Source: Candidatus Latescibacterota bacterium (GTDB lineage: Bacteria > Latescibacterota > 4484-107). Taken from it: a stretch of DNA of 6,353 nucleotides. The notes under the pieces are model-generated. The model searched no databases and was not told the DNA's origin. It saw nothing but the letters and a program-made list of their open reading frames with translations. Within the stretch, counting starts at the first letter, position 1. Every line of letters starts with the position of its first letter. Positions 1-5,576 of this stretch are shown in pieces. A program made the translations under genes and the position numbers. The DNA lies in the NCBI GenBank assembly GCA_030613045.1, contig JAUWMS010000156.1, positions 1-6,353 of the forward strand, read 5' to 3'.

Positions 1-512
1 GTTTCACGGATGAGCCGATATCGAAGGAGACGATTCTCAAGTTGCTGGACAGGGCCCGGTGGGCCCCTTACGCCTCCGAATGTTGGCGATTTGTAGTCGT
101 TCAGGAGATAGAAGGGAAAGAGCGGTTGGCGCAGGCCGCTCGACAAAATTTTATCGCGACCGCTCCCGCGATCATCGTGGTCGGAGCGGACGTGGAAGTC
201 TTCGCGGAGAAAGGCTCGGTGTGGTGGCGGTGGGATGCGTACAAGTGGAGAGGACTCTTTTACATCCAGGATACGGCAGCCGCCATTCAGAACCTGATGC
301 TGAGCGCCGTGGAGATGGGGCTGGGCACGTGCTGGATCGGCTCGTTCAACGAGGGAGACGTGGCCAAGGCGGTGAACTTCCCCGCGAGCATCCGTCCCGT
401 GGCCCTGATTCCGGTGGGCCATCCGGCAAAGCCGCAGAAAAAGAGTACCCGGGGGCCGCTCGAGGAGATCGTGTTCTGGGAGAATTATCGAGCAAAGGGC
501 AATAGGCAATAG
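1..512 (+). CDS. Nitroreductase family protein (5' partial)
   Basis: C-terminal ~169 residues of a nitroreductase-fold, probably FMN-dependent NAD(P)H oxidoreductase; the N-terminus lies before the window. The frame is open from base 3 (FTDEPISKETILKLL), so the TTG at 42 is internal and not a start. Seen: the early family motif RARWAPYASECWRFVVV, where relatives usually have APSAxNxQPWRF, and the late motif GLGTCWIG at 318-341, followed by a hydrophobic strand (VALIPVGHP) and a C-terminal EIVFWENY tail. These are the usual FMN-site and dimer-interface landmarks, and total length would fit a ~180-200 residue family member. The family forms cytoplasmic homodimers; substrates vary too widely (nitroaromatics, quinones, flavins, dehalogenation) to name one. 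The last four residues (GNRQ) and the stop are encoded by a tandem heptamer repeat, so the native C-terminus may have been altered. No functional link to the next gene is evident. Confidence 0.9.
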   Translation, partial: FTDEPISKETILKLLDRARWAPYASECWRFVVVQEIEGKERLAQAARQNFIATAPAIIVVGADVEVFAEKGSVWWRWDAYKWRGLFYIQDTAAAIQNLMLSAVEMGLGTCWIGSFNEGDVAKAVNFPASIRPVALIPVGHPAKPQKKSTRGPLEEIVFWENYRAKGNRQ

Positions 513-517
513 GCAAT
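497..517 (+). repeat. Tandem heptamer repeat spanning the nitroreductase stop
   Basis: Three head-to-tail heptamers: GGGCAAT (497-503), AGGCAAT (504-510), AGGCAAT (511-517). The array starts inside the nitroreductase reading frame and provides its stop (TAG, 510-512). It is imperfectly complementary to the CATTGCT/CATTGAA pair at 575-588, so the gap could fold back on itself. No protein is encoded in 513-603. Confidence 0.75.
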
Positions 518-549
518 GGGGGGTAATGCCCAGTGCCTGTTTACGCGTC

Positions 550-588
550 ACGTTTTACGTTTTACGTGGCTTTTCATTGCTCATTGAA
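550..588 (+). repeat. Heptamer phrase repeats upstream of the malic enzyme
   Basis: Two short-period arrays in the intergenic gap: ACGTTTT twice (550-556, 557-563) followed by ACGTGGC, and CATTGCT then CATTGAA (575-588). The period is again seven bases. The second array is roughly the reverse complement of the GGCAAT array at 497-517. The array ends only a few bases before the malic enzyme ribosome binding site, so any fold could touch translation initiation; that is inference. Confidence 0.65.
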
Positions 589-591
589 CAC

Positions 592-597
592 GGGAGG
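592..597 (+). promoter_or_regulatory. Ribosome binding site deciding the malic enzyme start
   Basis: GGGAGG lies six bases before ATG 604. This favours 604 over the upstream in-frame ATG at 526, whose extra 26 residues would be translated from the repeat array and have no domain character. Confidence 0.75.
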
Positions 598-603
598 CCA
601 AAG

Positions 604-1977
604 ATGGCTGAGATGGAGAAATATACCGACAAGCTAATCAAGGTGCTGCGGGTTCGGCTCAAAGACGCGCCGGGATATTTCGGGCGGCTCGCGGATGCGA
701 TTGGCGGAGAGGGCGCCAATCTCGGGGACATCACCCGGGTGCGGGTTACCAGCCATTACGTCGTGCGCGACGTGGTGGTGTATATCGAGGACGAAGGACA
801 GTTGGATCGCATCGTCCGGGCCATCGGCGAACTGCATGGGATCAAGCTCGAGGAGATCATAGACGAGGTGCTCCGTATGCACGAAGGCGGCAAGATCGCG
901 ATGCAAAGCACGGTGGACCTGAGGACCATCTCCGATCTGGCGAAGATCTACACCCCGGGCGTGGCGCAGGTCTGTCGGCGCATCGTGGCGGATCGAACTT
1001 CGGCGGCTTCGTACACGGGAATCGCCAACACCGTGGCCATCGTGACCAACGGAACCGCGATTCTCGGACTCGGCGACATCGGGCCCGTGGCCGGCATGCC
1101 CGTGATGGAGGGGAAAGCGGTCATTATGGAGAAGATGGTGGACATCAGCCCGGTCCCGATTTTGTTGGACAGCAAGGACCCGGACGAAATCGTCCACGTG
1201 GTCAGCCGGATCGCGCCCACCTTCGGCGTGATCCAGCTCGAGGATATCGCCGCGCCGATTTGTTTCGAGGTGGAGCGGAGGTTAGATGAAATGCTGGACA
1301 TTCCCGTGTTCCACGACGATCAGCACGGCACGGCGGTTGTGGCCCTCGGCGCTTTGATAACCGCTCTGAAGCGGGTGGAAAAAGTTCCAGATAATATCCG
1401 GGTGGTGATCAGCGGCGCGGGCGCGGCCGGCATGGAGATTTCCCGGATGCTGCTCCACTTCGGCGTATCGGAGTTGATCTTGTGCGACCGGGAAGGAGCG
1501 ATCTATCCGGGCCGATCCGAAGGGATGAATCGCTTCAAGGAGGAGATCGCGGATCGGACCAATCCACAGCGGAAACGCGGAACATTGGCGGAGATGATGG
1601 CGGGCGCGGATGTGTTCATCGGCGTATCCGCGCCGAATTTAGTCACTGCGGACATGGTGCGCCGCATGGCGAAGAAGGCGATTGTCTTCGCGATGGCCAA
1701 TCCCGTGCCGGAGATCCGTCCCGACGAGGCCCTGAACGCGGGTGCGGCCATTGCATGCGACGGACGCTCTCTGAACAACGCGCTGGCGTTTCCGGGCATT
1801 TTGAGAGGCGCTTTGGATGCGCGTGTCGCGTGCATCACCGACGCGATGAAAATGGCCGCGTCCGCCTCCATAGCGGAGCAGACGAGGAAGGATGAGATCG
1901 TGCCCGATTTTATGCATCGGGAGTATCACAGGAAGCTTGCCGATGCGGTCCGGGAAGCGGCGAACTCCGAACGCTAA
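604..1977 (+). CDS. ACT domain-containing malic enzyme
   Basis: A 457-residue malic enzyme: oxidative decarboxylation of malate to pyruvate and CO2 with NAD(P)+, cytoplasmic. Residues ~13-82 form an ACT domain (start RVRLKDAPGYFGRLADAI, then the VVRDVVVYIED strand), normally a small-ligand regulatory fold. The malic N-terminal domain follows: YTPGV with catalytic Tyr116, PVMEGKA with Lys171, metal ligands Glu213-Asp214 in QLEDIAAP, and Asp238-Asp239 in IPVFHDDQHGTA. The Rossmann domain shows GAGAAG (271-276), then DVFIGVSAP, AMANPVPEI and NNALAFPGILRGAL. All recognised catalytic residues are present, so activity is likely. The loop before Asn391-Asn392 reads GRSLNNAL, about five residues shorter than the GRSDxPNQxNNxL I recall from relatives. 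Cofactor preference cannot be read with confidence, and the ACT ligand is unknown. Start chosen at 604 from the ribosome binding site; ATG 613 is a weaker alternative. The gene is flanked by repeats on both sides, so it is probably transcribed on its own. Confidence 0.95.
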   Translation: MAEMEKYTDKLIKVLRVRLKDAPGYFGRLADAIGGEGANLGDITRVRVTSHYVVRDVVVYIEDEGQLDRIVRAIGELHGIKLEEIIDEVLRMHEGGKIAMQSTVDLRTISDLAKIYTPGVAQVCRRIVADRTSAASYTGIANTVAIVTNGTAILGLGDIGPVAGMPVMEGKAVIMEKMVDISPVPILLDSKDPDEIVHVVSRIAPTFGVIQLEDIAAPICFEVERRLDEMLDIPVFHDDQHGTAVVALGALITALKRVEKVPDNIRVVISGAGAAGMEISRMLLHFGVSELILCDREGAIYPGRSEGMNRFKEEIADRTNPQRKRGTLAEMMAGADVFIGVSAPNLVTADMVRRMAKKAIVFAMANPVPEIRPDEALNAGAAIACDGRSLNNALAFPGILRGALDARVACITDAMKMAASASIAEQTRKDEIVPDFMHREYHRKLADAVREAANSER

Positions 1978-1997
1978 AATCCTAAATTCTAAATCCT
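1977..1997 (+). repeat. Tandem heptamer repeat abutting the malic enzyme stop
   Basis: Three heptamers, AAATCCT, AAATTCT, AAATCCT, run directly from the last base of the malic enzyme stop codon. A looser copy (GCAAAATCC) follows near 2007-2015. This is the second gene in the window whose stop codon touches a seven-base array. Confidence 0.7.
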
Positions 1998-2022
1998 ACG
2001 ACAAACGCAAAATCCAACTATC

Positions 2023-2087
2023 GAACACAGAGGCACACTGAAAAGATCGGGTTTCGGTTTCGGTGGTTTTCAGTGTTTTCGGTGTTC
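2023..2087 (+). repeat. Long imperfect inverted repeat (stem-loop)
   Basis: The left arm 2023-2044 (core CACACTGAAAA) and right arm 2067-2087 (core TTTTCAGTGT) pair over about 20 positions, including ten uninterrupted base pairs next to the loop and six at the base, with one bulge, one mismatch and two or three G-T pairs. The 22-base loop contains the direct repeat TTTCGG TTTCGG. There is no T run directly after the stem, so it is not a typical intrinsic terminator, although it lies downstream of the malic enzyme and could protect or end its transcript. Confidence 0.75.
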
Positions 2088-2092
2088 AATTA

Positions 2093-2172
2093 GGTCGATT
2101 CTTCTTTAGACGATTCTCCTTTTATCGGATTGAATCGACCAGTCGAGGCTCCTTCTATTGGGCTGCCTCGAC
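2093..2172 (+). promoter_or_regulatory. Two perfect inverted repeats in the leader of the glycoside hydrolase
   Basis: GGTCGATTC (2093-2101) is an exact reverse complement of GAATCGACC (2132-2140), with a 30-base loop. Immediately after, GTCGAGGC (2142-2149) pairs exactly with GCCTCGAC (2165-2172), loop 15 bases. The first arm GGTCGA could alternatively pair with TCGACC at 2168-2173, giving a competing fold. The pair lies 34 bases before the ribosome binding site. This could be a leader RNA structure or operator half-sites; no known riboswitch or regulator site is recognised. Confidence 0.4.
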
Positions 2173-2205
2173 CAAGCAGTTCAGCCAGATGCGCCATTTA
2201 CAGCC

Positions 2206-2213
2206 AAGAGGAG
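2206..2213 (+). promoter_or_regulatory. Ribosome binding site deciding the glycoside hydrolase start
   Basis: AAGAGGAG sits six bases before ATG 2220. It outweighs the in-frame ATG at 2130, which would add 30 residues translated through the leader inverted repeats and has no comparable site. Confidence 0.8.
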
Positions 2214-2219
2214 AACCCC

Positions 2220-4136
2220 ATGCTCACATTCGATCCAAAACGCGGCACATTCACCTTAGACGCGCCGGGCTTCTCGGCACAGGGCGGGACGTTCCGCGTG
2301 GCCACCGACCGGTTCACGCTCCAAAGCGATGAATTGTGCTGGACGGAGGAGGCCGGGCGTTTTACAGCCGCCGCTCCAAACGTGCGGGTCGTCCTCTCAA
2401 CGGACGGGAAAAGCGTATCCGCAACGGTGCAAAATACGGGAACTGTGCCGTTCACGATCTCGGAGATCACAGTGCTCTCCTTTCCGCCGGATTGTTTCTC
2501 GCCGCCGCTCTCTTGCGCGGAACATCTTCAGTATCTCCATCCGCTGAGCTTCGGGCGTTCGGCGGGTGTGGGCTTGGTCGGACAAAAGACGGCCTGGGCG
2601 GACGGGGATGAGCGCAGCAGCATGGTGACGGTTTTTCATCAGCACCGCACGGGGAACGCGCTTTTGATCGGATCCCTGCCGCCGTCGAGTGCGCTTTGCG
2701 GCGTGGAGGCGCTGCACAGTTCGGGCCACCGGGAGGGGAATTTCGGGTTCTCGCTCGTTGCGGACTGCCAGGCGAAGCTTTCTCCGGGGAGCGCGTTGTC
2801 CGCCACGTTTCTCTTTCTCGCCGGGGACGATCCGCTGTGTCTGCTCACCGAGTATGGCGATGCCATTGCCGAACGCTGTCCTCCTCGCCGCGGCACGCCG
2901 CTGGTGGGATGGAATTCGTGGGACTATTACGCCGGAGCGGTCCAACGCCGGGATATGGACGAAAATCTGGAGGCCGCCGCTGAGTTCTTCGGGGATGCCG
3001 TCACCCACTTTGTTATAGACGAGGGCTGGGAGTGTCAGTGGGGCGTGTGGAAGGCGAACTGGAAGTTTTCGGAAGGACTGGAGGATTTTTGCCGTCACGT
3101 CAAGGAGAAGGGGAAAGTGCCCGGCGCGTGGACGGCTCCCTTTCTCGTCAACTCGTACACGCCGCTCTATCGGGATCACCCGGAGCTTTTCGCCTGCAAT
3201 GAGGACGGTTCGCCCAGGATCACTCCGTTGAGCTACGGCCCGATGGCGTATCTCGATACCACGCACCCGAGGAGCATCGAGCTTTTGGAGGAGACTTACT
3301 CCCGTCTGCGCGCCTGCGGCGTCGAGTATTTCAAGATTGACTTTTTGGCGAATCTGCTCGATTGCGTGCGCTTCCACGATCCCACGGTTCCGCGCGGAGA
3401 GATCGTGCGGCGCGGCGTGGAGGCCATTCGTCGGGCTATCGGGGACGAGGCGTATCTGCTAGTCTGCGGCGCACCGTTCGAGAGCGTGGTCGGATTGGCG
3501 GAGGCTGCACGGGTGTGCGGGGACATTCATACGTATTGGGGCCATCTCAAACGGAACGCCCGCACGGTTTCGAGCCGGTTCTGGATGCACGGACGGCTGT
3601 GGACGAACGATCCGGATTTCTTCGTGGTGCGTTCCACCGGCACGTCCGATGACCCGCTCCCCAACCGGAAGGGCGCGTCGTTTCCCTGCGATGACCGGGC
3701 CTTCTGGAATGCGGGACGACCGTTCAATTTCGAGGAGGCGAAGACGCACGCGTTGATGCAGCTTCTAAGCGGTGGAGACCTCATCCTCGGCGATGCGTTG
3801 CGGAAGCTCCGGCCCAACGGGATCGAGCTGATCCGCCGGGTGCTGGATCATCGTTTGTCCGCGCCGGCCGTGCCGATAGACCTGTTTGATCCGGGAGAGG
3901 ACGTGCCCGCGCGCTGGGTGGCTGTCGTGGGAGACCGGGCGTACGTGGGGATCTTCAATTGGAAGGAGTTCGACCGCACGTTCGATGCTTCTCCGGCGGT
4001 TCTTGGGATCGGGGAGTTCGGCGATGCGATGGATTTCTGGACGGAGGAACCCGTCTCCGATGAGGCGCTTTGCAATCTAAGAATCCGGTCCAGATCATCG
4101 CGGGGGCTGCTTTTCAGACGCACTACCCAAGGCTGA
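2220..4136 (+). CDS. GH36/melibiase-type alpha-galactosidase-like glycoside hydrolase
   Basis: A 638-residue clan GH-D enzyme, expected to cleave terminal alpha-galactosides (or a related alpha-sugar) with retention. Residues ~1-215 look like the N-terminal beta-sandwich, ~225-560 the TIM barrel, and ~575-638 a small C-terminal beta domain. Barrel landmarks: GWNSWDYY (from Gly230), VIDEGW with Asp267-Glu268, WTAPFLV and YLDTTHPRS, then YFKIDFL with Lys372 and predicted nucleophile Asp374, CGAPFESVVGL, and ARVCGD with Arg431 and predicted acid/base Asp435, followed by HGRLWTNDPD and a SGGDLILGD loop. The nucleophile to acid/base spacing (61) nearly equals the 60 I recall for Thermotoga maritima GalA (Asp327/Asp387). 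The substrate motif is DEGW, not the common DDGW. There is no signal peptide, so it acts in the cytoplasm on imported oligosaccharide, which suits the sugar permease downstream. Exact substrate is uncertain; activity on alpha-N-acetylgalactosaminides or another alpha-glycoside is possible. Confidence 0.88.
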   Translation: MLTFDPKRGTFTLDAPGFSAQGGTFRVATDRFTLQSDELCWTEEAGRFTAAAPNVRVVLSTDGKSVSATVQNTGTVPFTISEITVLSFPPDCFSPPLSCAEHLQYLHPLSFGRSAGVGLVGQKTAWADGDERSSMVTVFHQHRTGNALLIGSLPPSSALCGVEALHSSGHREGNFGFSLVADCQAKLSPGSALSATFLFLAGDDPLCLLTEYGDAIAERCPPRRGTPLVGWNSWDYYAGAVQRRDMDENLEAAAEFFGDAVTHFVIDEGWECQWGVWKANWKFSEGLEDFCRHVKEKGKVPGAWTAPFLVNSYTPLYRDHPELFACNEDGSPRITPLSYGPMAYLDTTHPRSIELLEETYSRLRACGVEYFKIDFLANLLDCVRFHDPTVPRGEIVRRGVEAIRRAIGDEAYLLVCGAPFESVVGLAEAARVCGDIHTYWGHLKRNARTVSSRFWMHGRLWTNDPDFFVVRSTGTSDDPLPNRKGASFPCDDRAFWNAGRPFNFEEAKTHALMQLLSGGDLILGDALRKLRPNGIELIRRVLDHRLSAPAVPIDLFDPGEDVPARWVAVVGDRAYVGIFNWKEFDRTFDASPAVLGIGEFGDAMDFWTEEPVSDEALCNLRIRSRSSRGLLFRRTTQG

Positions 4137-4178
4137 GAACCTGTCCGAAAATCCGTCCTGATAAAATTGTAACTCCGG

Positions 4179-4228
4179 AATTCAGCCTTCGGGCTGCGAC
4201 GAGATGAAACCCTCTGGGTGAATTTTTT
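4179..4228 (+). terminator. Possible terminator: UUCG-capped hairpin with T run
   Basis: CAGCC (4183-4187), TTCG loop, GGCTG (4192-4196) form a perfect stem with a stable tetraloop. An outer AATTCA (4179-4184) can pair instead with TGAATT (4219-4224), which runs into six Ts at 4223-4228. The T run is not directly after the tetraloop stem, so this is a weak intrinsic terminator candidate for the glycoside hydrolase transcript. The remainder of 4137-4303 shows no gene. Confidence 0.4.
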
Positions 4229-4287
4229 ATCCGAGCTTGTGAATAATCCAGGTTAGGTAGAAGTAACATCCAAAAATCCGGTCAAGC

Positions 4288-4293
4288 GGAGGG
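4288..4293 (+). promoter_or_regulatory. Ribosome binding site of the SMP-30-like gene
   Basis: GGAGGG, ten bases before ATG 4304. The spacing is slightly long but much better than the 22 bases to the alternative in-frame ATG at 4316, so 4304 is preferred. Confidence 0.65.
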
Positions 4294-4303
4294 CCAACAC
4301 ATA

Positions 4304-5281
4304 ATGAGAACACGAATGCGGATAGTTGAAGGGGCGATGCTCTGGGCAGCAATCGTGTGTTTCGCTGCTTCAAGCAGCATCTGGGGGCAAGGGGAGCCGT
4401 TCCTTGTTCCGGAAGGCGCCGAAGTGAACAAGCTATTTGGAGGGTTTCGGTTCGTTGAGGGACCTGCAGCCGATCGGGATGGCAACGTGTTCTTCACGGA
4501 TATTCCCAACAACCGTATTTACAAGATTGGTGCAGAGGGCGCGCTTTCTGTGTTTCGGGAAAAAAGCGGGGGAGCGAACGGATTGATGTTCGACGCGGAG
4601 AACCGTCTGGTGGCGTGTGAAGGGGGCTTGGATTACAGACGGGTAACGCGAACGGAGGCAGACGGGTCTGTCACCGTACTGGCTGAACGGTTCGAAGGTA
4701 AGCGGCTCAACAGTCCCAATGATTTGACCATTGCGTGCGATGGGGGGATCTACTTCACTGATCCCAGATACGGGGACCGCGGTGGTATGGAGCAGCCCGT
4801 GGAAGGCGTATATCATATCGCACCCGACGGCATGATCACCCGCGTGATAGGGGATTTTGTGCGCCCCAACGGAATTCTGCTGTCCATAGACAACCGAATA
4901 CTTTATGTAATGGACGAAGGGGCAAATGAGGTATATGCCTACACGGTGCAAGCAGATGCTTCCGTGACGGCTGGCCGCAAGCTGGCGGACGTACCGGCCC
5001 CGGACGGCCTGACGATGGATGTGCAAGGCAATCTCTACATTGCAGCCCAAGCCGGGATCGTAGTGCTTTCCCCTGAAGGGGAACAACTCGCCACCATTCC
5101 TACGCCGGCGAGGCCATGTAATAGCACGTTTGCGGGGAAAGACAGTAAGACGCTGTATATTACCGCGGGAAATGCCATTTACACCATCCGGATGAATATA
5201 CGGGGGCGCCCCGCACCTTGTTCGCAGCCCACTCCTGTTTCAAAGACAACCTGGGGGAGATTGAAACGAAAGAGGAGGTGA
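4304..5281 (+). CDS. Exported SMP-30/gluconolactonase-like protein
   Basis: A 325-residue six-bladed beta-propeller of the SMP-30/gluconolactonase/LRE family, which typically hydrolyses sugar lactones with one divalent metal. The N-terminus (RTRMR, then hydrophobic AMLWAAIVCFAASSSI) looks like a signal peptide with cleavage near residues 24-31, so export to the periplasm or surface is likely. Predicted metal ligands are Glu52 in FVEGPAADRDGNVFFTD, Asn189 in RPNGILLS and Asp234 in PDGLTMD; their spacing closely follows Glu18, Asn154 and Asp204 of human SMP-30. LNSPNDL (Asn136, Asn139) and YFTDPRYG are further family motifs. The domain should end near YTIRMNIRG (about residue 302). The remaining tail, from RPAPCSQPT to the Arg/Lys-rich end, is unlike the family and may result from a rearrangement. 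Neighbours suggest sugar or sugar-acid catabolism, but the true substrate is unknown and many such annotated proteins are not gluconolactonases. Confidence 0.88.
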   Translation: MRTRMRIVEGAMLWAAIVCFAASSSIWGQGEPFLVPEGAEVNKLFGGFRFVEGPAADRDGNVFFTDIPNNRIYKIGAEGALSVFREKSGGANGLMFDAENRLVACEGGLDYRRVTRTEADGSVTVLAERFEGKRLNSPNDLTIACDGGIYFTDPRYGDRGGMEQPVEGVYHIAPDGMITRVIGDFVRPNGILLSIDNRILYVMDEGANEVYAYTVQADASVTAGRKLADVPAPDGLTMDVQGNLYIAAQAGIVVLSPEGEQLATIPTPARPCNSTFAGKDSKTLYITAGNAIYTIRMNIRGRPAPCSQPTPVSKTTWGRLKRKRR

Positions 5282-5395
5282 TGCGGGCATTCACCTTACG
5301 ATGATTTTGCCTACCGCCACGACCGCAGCCAGCACGGCTCCGGCTATTACATCTACCTGTCGCCGCCGGATACGACAGTTGCTTCGGGGAGTTGA
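5205..5395 (+). pseudogene. Possible gene remnant at the SMP-30 3' junction
   Basis: Read one frame off the SMP-30 gene, this stretch gives protein-like text including LFAAHSCFKDNLGEIETKEE and VMRAFTLR, ending at TGA 5302-5304. Shifting frame at that point continues as DDFAYRHDRSQHGSGYYIYL before a stop at 5393-5395. Both parts look more like real protein than random frames, whereas the annotated frame over 5205-5278 is rich in Arg, Pro and Lys. I infer the end of an unidentified gene joined to the SMP-30 gene and broken by a frameshift. I do not recognise the family, and chance composition remains possible. Confidence 0.3.
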
Positions 5396-5421
5396 AAGAG
5401 GGAAAGCAAAAAAAGAATATG

Positions 5422-5554
5422 CACAGCAAAGCCGCAAAGAGCGCAAAGAAAAAACAGGTTAAGGTTCAGGTTCAGAAAGGTGGGGTTGGGTGGTATCAAC
5501 CTCAACCTTTGTCTTCTTTGAAGGTCTTTGCGTCCTTTGCGCCTTTGCGGTGTG
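5422..5554 (+). repeat. Nested inverted repeat of short-period units
   Basis: The outer arms 5422-5449 and 5525-5554 are built from GCAAAG-type units on the left and CTTTGCG-type units on the right, and pair over roughly 24 positions with small bulges. Inside lie hexamers AGGTTA, AGGTTC, AGGTTC (5456-5473) and AACCTCAACCTT (5498-5509). The latter matches the complement of AAGGTTCAGGTT (5461-5472) at 11 of 12 positions. A competing inner stem uses 5476-5488 with 5497-5510. The element fills the gap before the permease. The open frame at 5392-5580 is made of these repeats and is not a gene. Confidence 0.75.
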
Positions 5555-5564
5555 ATAAACAGTT

Positions 5565-5570
5565 GAGGAA
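5565..5570 (+). promoter_or_regulatory. Ribosome binding site of the ABC permease
   Basis: GAGGAA, six bases before ATG 5577. It lies only ten bases after the nested inverted repeat, so the repeat's fold could affect access to it. Confidence 0.65.
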
Positions 5571-5576
5571 CCCCAA

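Noticed and set aside
497..588. CRISPR-like array
   Set aside because: Units are only seven bases, have no spacers of constant length, and no cas genes are present.
526..603. In-frame extension of the malic enzyme to ATG 526
   Set aside because: The 26 extra residues come from the heptamer repeat region, show no domain character, and a good ribosome binding site precedes ATG 604.
2130..2219. In-frame extension of the glycoside hydrolase to ATG 2130
   Set aside because: It would translate the leader inverted repeats and lacks a ribosome binding site; ATG 2220 has a strong one.
2397..3377. Long open frame on the minus strand (326 codons)
   Set aside because: It lies entirely antisense to the GH36-like gene, is rich in Arg and shows no recognisable motif, while the + strand has a full set of catalytic residues.
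4148..4280. Direct repeat AAAATCCG at 4148-4155 and 4273-4280, possible insertion footprint
   Set aside because: An eight-base match in an AT-rich spacer can occur by chance, and no transposon ends or inverted termini bound it.
4433..5086. Open frame on the minus strand (217 codons)
   Set aside because: It is antisense to the SMP-30-like gene and has no family features; the + strand has clear propeller motifs and metal ligands.
5281..5304. ATG overlapping the SMP-30 stop after an AGGAGG-like sequence (GAGGAGGTGATG)
   Set aside because: The site looks like a translational coupling signal, but the frame ends after seven codons; more likely part of the decayed junction.
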